Source: Acidovorax sp. (lineage in GTDB: Bacteria > Pseudomonadota > Gammaproteobacteria > Burkholderiales > Burkholderiaceae_C). From it: 64,000 bases of DNA. The stretch is from NCBI GenBank assembly GCA_031277855.1, contig JAITLO010000034.1, positions 124,001 to 188,000 of the forward strand, written 5' to 3'. The notes beneath the pieces were generated by a model. That model did not search any database. It was not told where the DNA came from and worked only from the letters and a program-made list of their open reading frames with translations. Positions 60,542-64,000 of the stretch are shown here, piece after piece. Both the position numbers and the translations under genes were made by a program. Within the stretch, counting starts at the first letter, position 1. The number at the start of each line of letters is the position of its first letter.

Positions 60542-61627
60542 CTATCCAGCGCCAAAGCGCTGGGCAAAGGCCTGGGGGCTGATGGCCAGGTGACGTTGAA
60601 AGCTGCGCCTCAGGGTTTCGGCATGGCCAAAGCCGCACAGGCGGGCCACGGTGCTGACCGAGGCCTGGCGCTGGCTGAGCAACTGGCTGGCGGCGTTCAG
60701 GCGCACGCGCTCCACATAGCGTGCCGGGGTGGTGCCCAGCTCGCGCTGGAAGACCCGGGCCAGGGTACGCGGTGGCAGGCAGGCCTGGGCGGCCAGGCGC
60801 TCTACCGACAAGTCCTGGTGCAACTGGCTGGGTATCCACTCCAGCAGTTGCGCCAGCCGTGGTGCTTGTGTGGTCTCGGGCGAGAGCAGGGGGCTGAACT
60901 GGGCCTGGCCACCGGGACGGCGCATAAACATCACCAGATGCCGGGCCACGGCCAGGGCCAGGGGACGGCCCAGGTCGGCCTCCACCAAGGCCAGGGCCAG
61001 ATCGATGCCGGCCGTGACCCCGGCCGAGGTAAAGCGGCGCGATTGCACGGGGTGGCAGGCGTCATAGGTGTGCAGGCAGTCGCCATCGATATGGCTGTCT
61101 GGGCAGCTGCGCTGCAGCTGTTGCAGGCGCAGCCAATGGGTGGTGGCATGCACGCCATCGAGCAAACTGGCCTGGGCCAGCACCAGGGCGCCGGAGCAGA
61201 CCGAGCCCATGCGCTGCACCTGGGGAGCGGCTTGCTGCAGCCAGTGGCGCAACCCGGGGTGGGCGGCGGCCGCATCGGCACCGTCACCTCCGGGCACCAG
61301 CACGGTGGTGGCAGGGCGCAGTGCCACGTCATCCCAGGCCGTATCGGCGTGCAACTGCAGGCCGGCCGTGCTGCGCACCAGGCCGGCGGCCTCGGCGGCA
61401 AACACCAGTTGGTAGTGGGGTGGCAAACCATGGCGGCGGCGCTCGTCATTGGCCGTGGCAAACACCTGCATGGGGCCGGTGATGTCCAGGCTCATCACGC
61501 CGGGATAGAGCAGGAGAATGACCTGGTGCTGCGCGCCGTCAGGGCTGGCAGGCTGGAGTGCGGTGGTGGATGCGGTGGCTGGCATGGCGCCAGTGTGCGG
61601 CGCAATTGCGGGTGGCAGCAAGGACAT
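60542..61627 (-). CDS. GlxA-type transcriptional regulator (DJ-1/PfpI plus AraC HTH)
   Basis: 361 residues. DJ-1/PfpI-like N-domain (about 30-200; [37 protein letters not shown]) and C-terminal double HTH (about 255-350; [50 protein letters not shown]). Related to the 48940-49947 regulator but not a recent copy. It faces away from lgt and is upstream of the MFS gene on the same strand; it may regulate that transporter. Confidence 0.87.
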   Translation of the reverse strand: MSLLPPAIAPHTGAMPATASTTALQPASPDGAQHQVILLLYPGVMSLDITGPMQVFATANDERRRHGLPPHYQLVFAAEAAGLVRSTAGLQLHADTAWDDVALRPATTVLVPGGDGADAAAAHPGLRHWLQQAAPQVQRMGSVCSGALVLAQASLLDGVHATTHWLRLQQLQRSCPDSHIDGDCLHTYDACHPVQSRRFTSAGVTAGIDLALALVEADLGRPLALAVARHLVMFMRRPGGQAQFSPLLSPETTQAPRLAQLLEWIPSQLHQDLSVERLAAQACLPPRTLARVFQRELGTTPARYVERVRLNAASQLLSQRQASVSTVARLCGFGHAETLRRSFQRHLAISPQAFAQRFGAG

Positions 61628-61721
61628 CGTTCCCACCTTTTTTGCCACTTTTTGTGAATGGAGCGCCAAACAGAGGGCCTCTGCCCGGGGCGTCGAACAG
61701 GGCTGCGGCACAATCACTGCC

Positions 61722-62546
61722 ATGCTGATGTATCCCCAGATCAATCCCGTGGCCCTGCAACTGGGGCCGCTGGCCATCCACTGGTATGGCCTGACCTACC
61801 TGGCCGCCTTTGGCCTGTTTTTATGGCTGGGCACACGCCGCCTGCGCCAGCCGCCTTTCAGTCGCATGCAAGGTGAACTGGCCTGGACGCGCAAGGATGT
61901 GGAAGACATTTTGTTCCTGGGCGTGCTGGGGGTGATTGTGGGCGGGCGCCTGGGCTATTGCCTGTTCTACAAGCCCGAGTTCTATCTGGCCAACCCGCTG
62001 CAGATCTTTTACGTCTGGGAAGGCGGCATGAGCTTTCACGGCGGCTTGCTGGGGGTGATTGCCTCCATGCTGTGGTTTGCCCGCTCGCGCCGGCGCCACT
62101 GGTTGCAGGTGGCCGATTTCGTGGCGCCCTGCGTGCCCACCGGCCTGGCGGCCGGGCGTGTTGGCAACTTCATCAACGGCGAGCTGTGGGGCCGTTTTGC
62201 CAGCCCCGAGCTGCCCTGGGCCATGGTGTTTCCGCAAAGCGGCTCGCTGCAGCCGCGCCATCCCTCGCAGATCTACCAGTTCTTGCTGGAAGGCCTGCTG
62301 CTGTTTGTGCTGCTGTGGCTGTATGCGCGCAAAGAGCATCGCCAGGGGCAGGTGGCTGCGGTGTTTTTGATGGGCTATGGACTGCTGCGTTTTGTGGCCG
62401 AGTACTTCCGCGAGCCCGATGATTTTCTGGGTCTGCTGTCGCTGGGCATGAGCATGGGCCAGTGGCTGTGCGTGCCCATGGTGGCTGCGGGCGCGGCGCT
62501 GTGGCTGTGGTCGCAGCGCAGCCAGCCTTTGCCGCAGTCAGTGTGA
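61722..62546 (+). CDS. lgt: Prolipoprotein diacylglyceryl transferase
   Basis: Inner-membrane enzyme that attaches diacylglycerol to the lipobox Cys of lipoprotein precursors, the first step of lipoprotein maturation. 274 residues, about seven membrane helices. Conserved [11 protein letters not shown] (about 18-28), [25 protein letters not shown] (essential His) and the Lgt signature [18 protein letters not shown]. Start at ATG 61722. Essential in most Gram-negatives. It would process the lipoproteins predicted here (META protein, beta-lactamase). Confidence 0.95.
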   Translation: MLMYPQINPVALQLGPLAIHWYGLTYLAAFGLFLWLGTRRLRQPPFSRMQGELAWTRKDVEDILFLGVLGVIVGGRLGYCLFYKPEFYLANPLQIFYVWEGGMSFHGGLLGVIASMLWFARSRRRHWLQVADFVAPCVPTGLAAGRVGNFINGELWGRFASPELPWAMVFPQSGSLQPRHPSQIYQFLLEGLLLFVLLWLYARKEHRQGQVAAVFLMGYGLLRFVAEYFREPDDFLGLLSLGMSMGQWLCVPMVAAGAALWLWSQRSQPLPQSV

Positions 62547-62703
62547 CAGATAGGCGACAGATTTTGAGTGTGTCGGGTCTGCGAAGGGCCTGCGGCCTGC
62601 ATAAGATGCTATCTTTGCCATAGTGGCCGCAGCGCTGCTGCAGCCTCTTTTTTCGGGTGGTTCGGCCCGCATGGTGGCCGACCCTGATTGCAGGATCATC
62701 TTC

Positions 62704-64000
62704 ATGAACGTTGCCTCCGAATGGTTTGCCCGTGGCATGTCCTTGCTGCGTAACCCCCAACAGGCCAGCCCTGCAGAGGAAGCGAGCGCTGCGACGCGTC
62801 CGCTGGCGCAGCGCCTGAAATCCACCCTGCGCCGAGGTGCCGAGCCCAATCCTCCCCATGTGCTGCGCAAGCTGCTGGAGGACTTGCGGGCCACGGCCAA
62901 TGAACGTGTCAGCGAGGTGGAAGGCGCGCGCCACGCCAAAGAGGTGATGGCCTGGTATGCCACGGCCACGGCGGCCCAGCGCCAGGATTTGTGGCAAATG
63001 CTGTGCGAGCTGTTCGGCCCGGATGCCAAGCGCCTGGATGCGGCGCTGGTCCAATGCGAAAAAGCCCAGTCGCCAAGCGAGCAGGCGCAGGCAGAGATTG
63101 CGCTGCGCCGTGCCCTGGTATCGGAGCGCACCCGGGTGTTGCAGCGCTTTTCCGTGCCGGAAGGCGGCATGCGTTTTCTGGTGGATTTGCGCGCCGAGCT
63201 GCTGGCGCTGACCAAGGCCGATAAACGCTTTTTGCTGCTGGATGCCGAGCTGGAGTCGCTGTTTGCCACCTGGTTCGATATGGCGTTTTTGGAGCTGCGC
63301 CGCCTGAGCTGGGACTCGCCGGCATCGCTGCTGGAAAAGCTGATCCAGTACGAGGCCGTGCACGATATCCGCAGCTGGGCCGATCTGAAAAACCGCCTGG
63401 ATTGCGACCGCCGCTGCTATGGATTCTTTCACCCCAAGCTGCCCAATGAGCCGCTGATTTTTGTGGAGGTGGCGCTGCTGGACCATATGGCAGCCGGTAT
63501 CACGCCGCTGCTCGATGAGCATGCCGCGCCCGAAGACCTGGCCAAGGCGACTACGGCCATCTTCTACTCCATCAGCAACACCCAGACCGGGTTGCGCGGC
63601 GTGAGCTTTGGCAACTCGCTGATCAAGCATGTGGTGGAAACCTTGCTGGCCGAATTCCCCAAGCTCAAGCATTTCGCCACGCTCTCGCCCATTCCGGGCC
63701 TGCGCAGCTGGCTGCTGAAACAGGGCGACAAGCTGCTCGCACAGTGGGACGACAAGCGTCACCAGGAAGTGGCCAAGGCCTTGAAGACCCAGGCTCCGGT
63801 GAAGATGGCCGAGCTGGTGGCTGCAGCCGAACAAGGCGGTGCGCAGTGGAAAGAGGGCAGCGTGCTGCGCAATGCGGTGAGCTGGTGCGCAGCCCAGTAT
63901 CTGGGGCGAGAGCTCAAGGAAGGCCGTCCGCTGGACCCGGTGGCACGCTTTCACCTGGGCAACGGAGCCCGTGTGGAGCGGCTGAACTGGGGTGGAGACC
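62704..64000 (+). CDS. mcd: Malonyl-CoA decarboxylase (partial, C-terminus outside window)
   Basis: Converts malonyl-CoA to acetyl-CoA and CO2. 432 residues in the window. The helical N-domain is followed by the catalytic domain with CYGFFHPKLPNEPLIFVEVALLDH, FYSISNTQTGLRGVSFGNSLIKHVV, FATLSPIPGLRSWL and HLGNGARVERLNW (His and Ser implicated in catalysis). Family length is about 440-490, so little is missing. In Comamonadaceae it belongs to malonate or dicarboxylate metabolism; partners would lie beyond the window. Confidence 0.9.
   Translation, partial: MNVASEWFARGMSLLRNPQQASPAEEASAATRPLAQRLKSTLRRGAEPNPPHVLRKLLEDLRATANERVSEVEGARHAKEVMAWYATATAAQRQDLWQMLCELFGPDAKRLDAALVQCEKAQSPSEQAQAEIALRRALVSERTRVLQRFSVPEGGMRFLVDLRAELLALTKADKRFLLLDAELESLFATWFDMAFLELRRLSWDSPASLLEKLIQYEAVHDIRSWADLKNRLDCDRRCYGFFHPKLPNEPLIFVEVALLDHMAAGITPLLDEHAAPEDLAKATTAIFYSISNTQTGLRGVSFGNSLIKHVVETLLAEFPKLKHFATLSPIPGLRSWLLKQGDKLLAQWDDKRHQEVAKALKTQAPVKMAELVAAAEQGGAQWKEGSVLRNAVSWCAAQYLGRELKEGRPLDPVARFHLGNGARVERLNWGGD

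Overview
The window reads as chromosomal DNA of a high-GC betaproteobacterium, most likely Comamonadaceae (Comamonas/Delftia-like). This rests on gene content (Bug-type binding protein, AmpR-linked class A beta-lactamase, DUF3334, DUF817, malonyl-CoA decarboxylase) and on GC near 65% in the housekeeping stretches I counted by hand. No search was run. I see no rRNA, tRNA, CRISPR array or full transposase gene.

Layout. 1-4.9 kb: sulfite reductase cysI (cut by the window edge), a small membrane protein, then an arginine catabolic unit: an Lrp-type regulator divergent from ornithine cyclodeaminase and arginase. 5.0-18.4 kb: an accessory catabolic cluster of lower GC. It holds a TetR regulator; two acyl-CoA dehydrogenase subunits, an acyl-CoA ligase and a crotonase (+ strand); an SDR, an NDP-forming acyl-CoA synthetase, an Old Yellow Enzyme and an SMP-30 lactonase (- strand); a SnoaL-like protein; and a Baeyer-Villiger monooxygenase. 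Similar palindromes lie at its three promoter regions, which suggests one regulon. The enzyme set fits alcohol to (en)one to lactone to hydroxy acid to CoA ester to beta-oxidation of an unknown cyclic substrate. 18.5-24.0 kb: small unlinked genes (amidotransferase, an alginate-lyase-like protein with a changed catalytic residue, DUF2199, MAPEG, methyltransferase, GFA and two hypotheticals).

24.1-33.3 kb: class I fumarase, a cysteine-nucleophile alpha/beta hydrolase and class II fumarase fumC. A 3.3 kb insert then lies between two direct repeats of about 370 bp, each holding the 3' ends of fumC and of a DUF3334 gene. The insert carries a cardiolipin-synthase remnant, a TPR plus beta-barrel outer-membrane protein resembling Slam/NilB (type XI secretion), and a secreted Ala/Pro/Ser/Thr-rich partner. 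I consider this the most unusual locus here. 33.5-41 kb: a META lipoprotein and a proVWXX-like glycine betaine/proline ABC operon with a consensus sigma-70 promoter about 400 nt upstream. 41-48 kb: acs (followed by a 126-bp tandem repeat), a LapA-like protein, cytochrome c, ilvD and a Bug protein. 48-64 kb: rluE, an FtrA-like regulator with a rhodanese, DUF1232, GST, a small ATPase, DUF817, ampR/bla, a degenerate HD-GYP protein followed by a PAS-HAMP receptor lacking the kinase-control tip, bacterioferritin, an MFS transporter, a GlxA-type regulator, lgt, and malonyl-CoA decarboxylase (cut by the window edge).

Small repeats cut across the regions. A 76-bp element with nested inverted repeats occurs three times, each copy 22-47 bp upstream of a start codon. 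A 10-bp palindrome, GAACGTGTTY, occurs three times, each time starting exactly one base after a stop codon.
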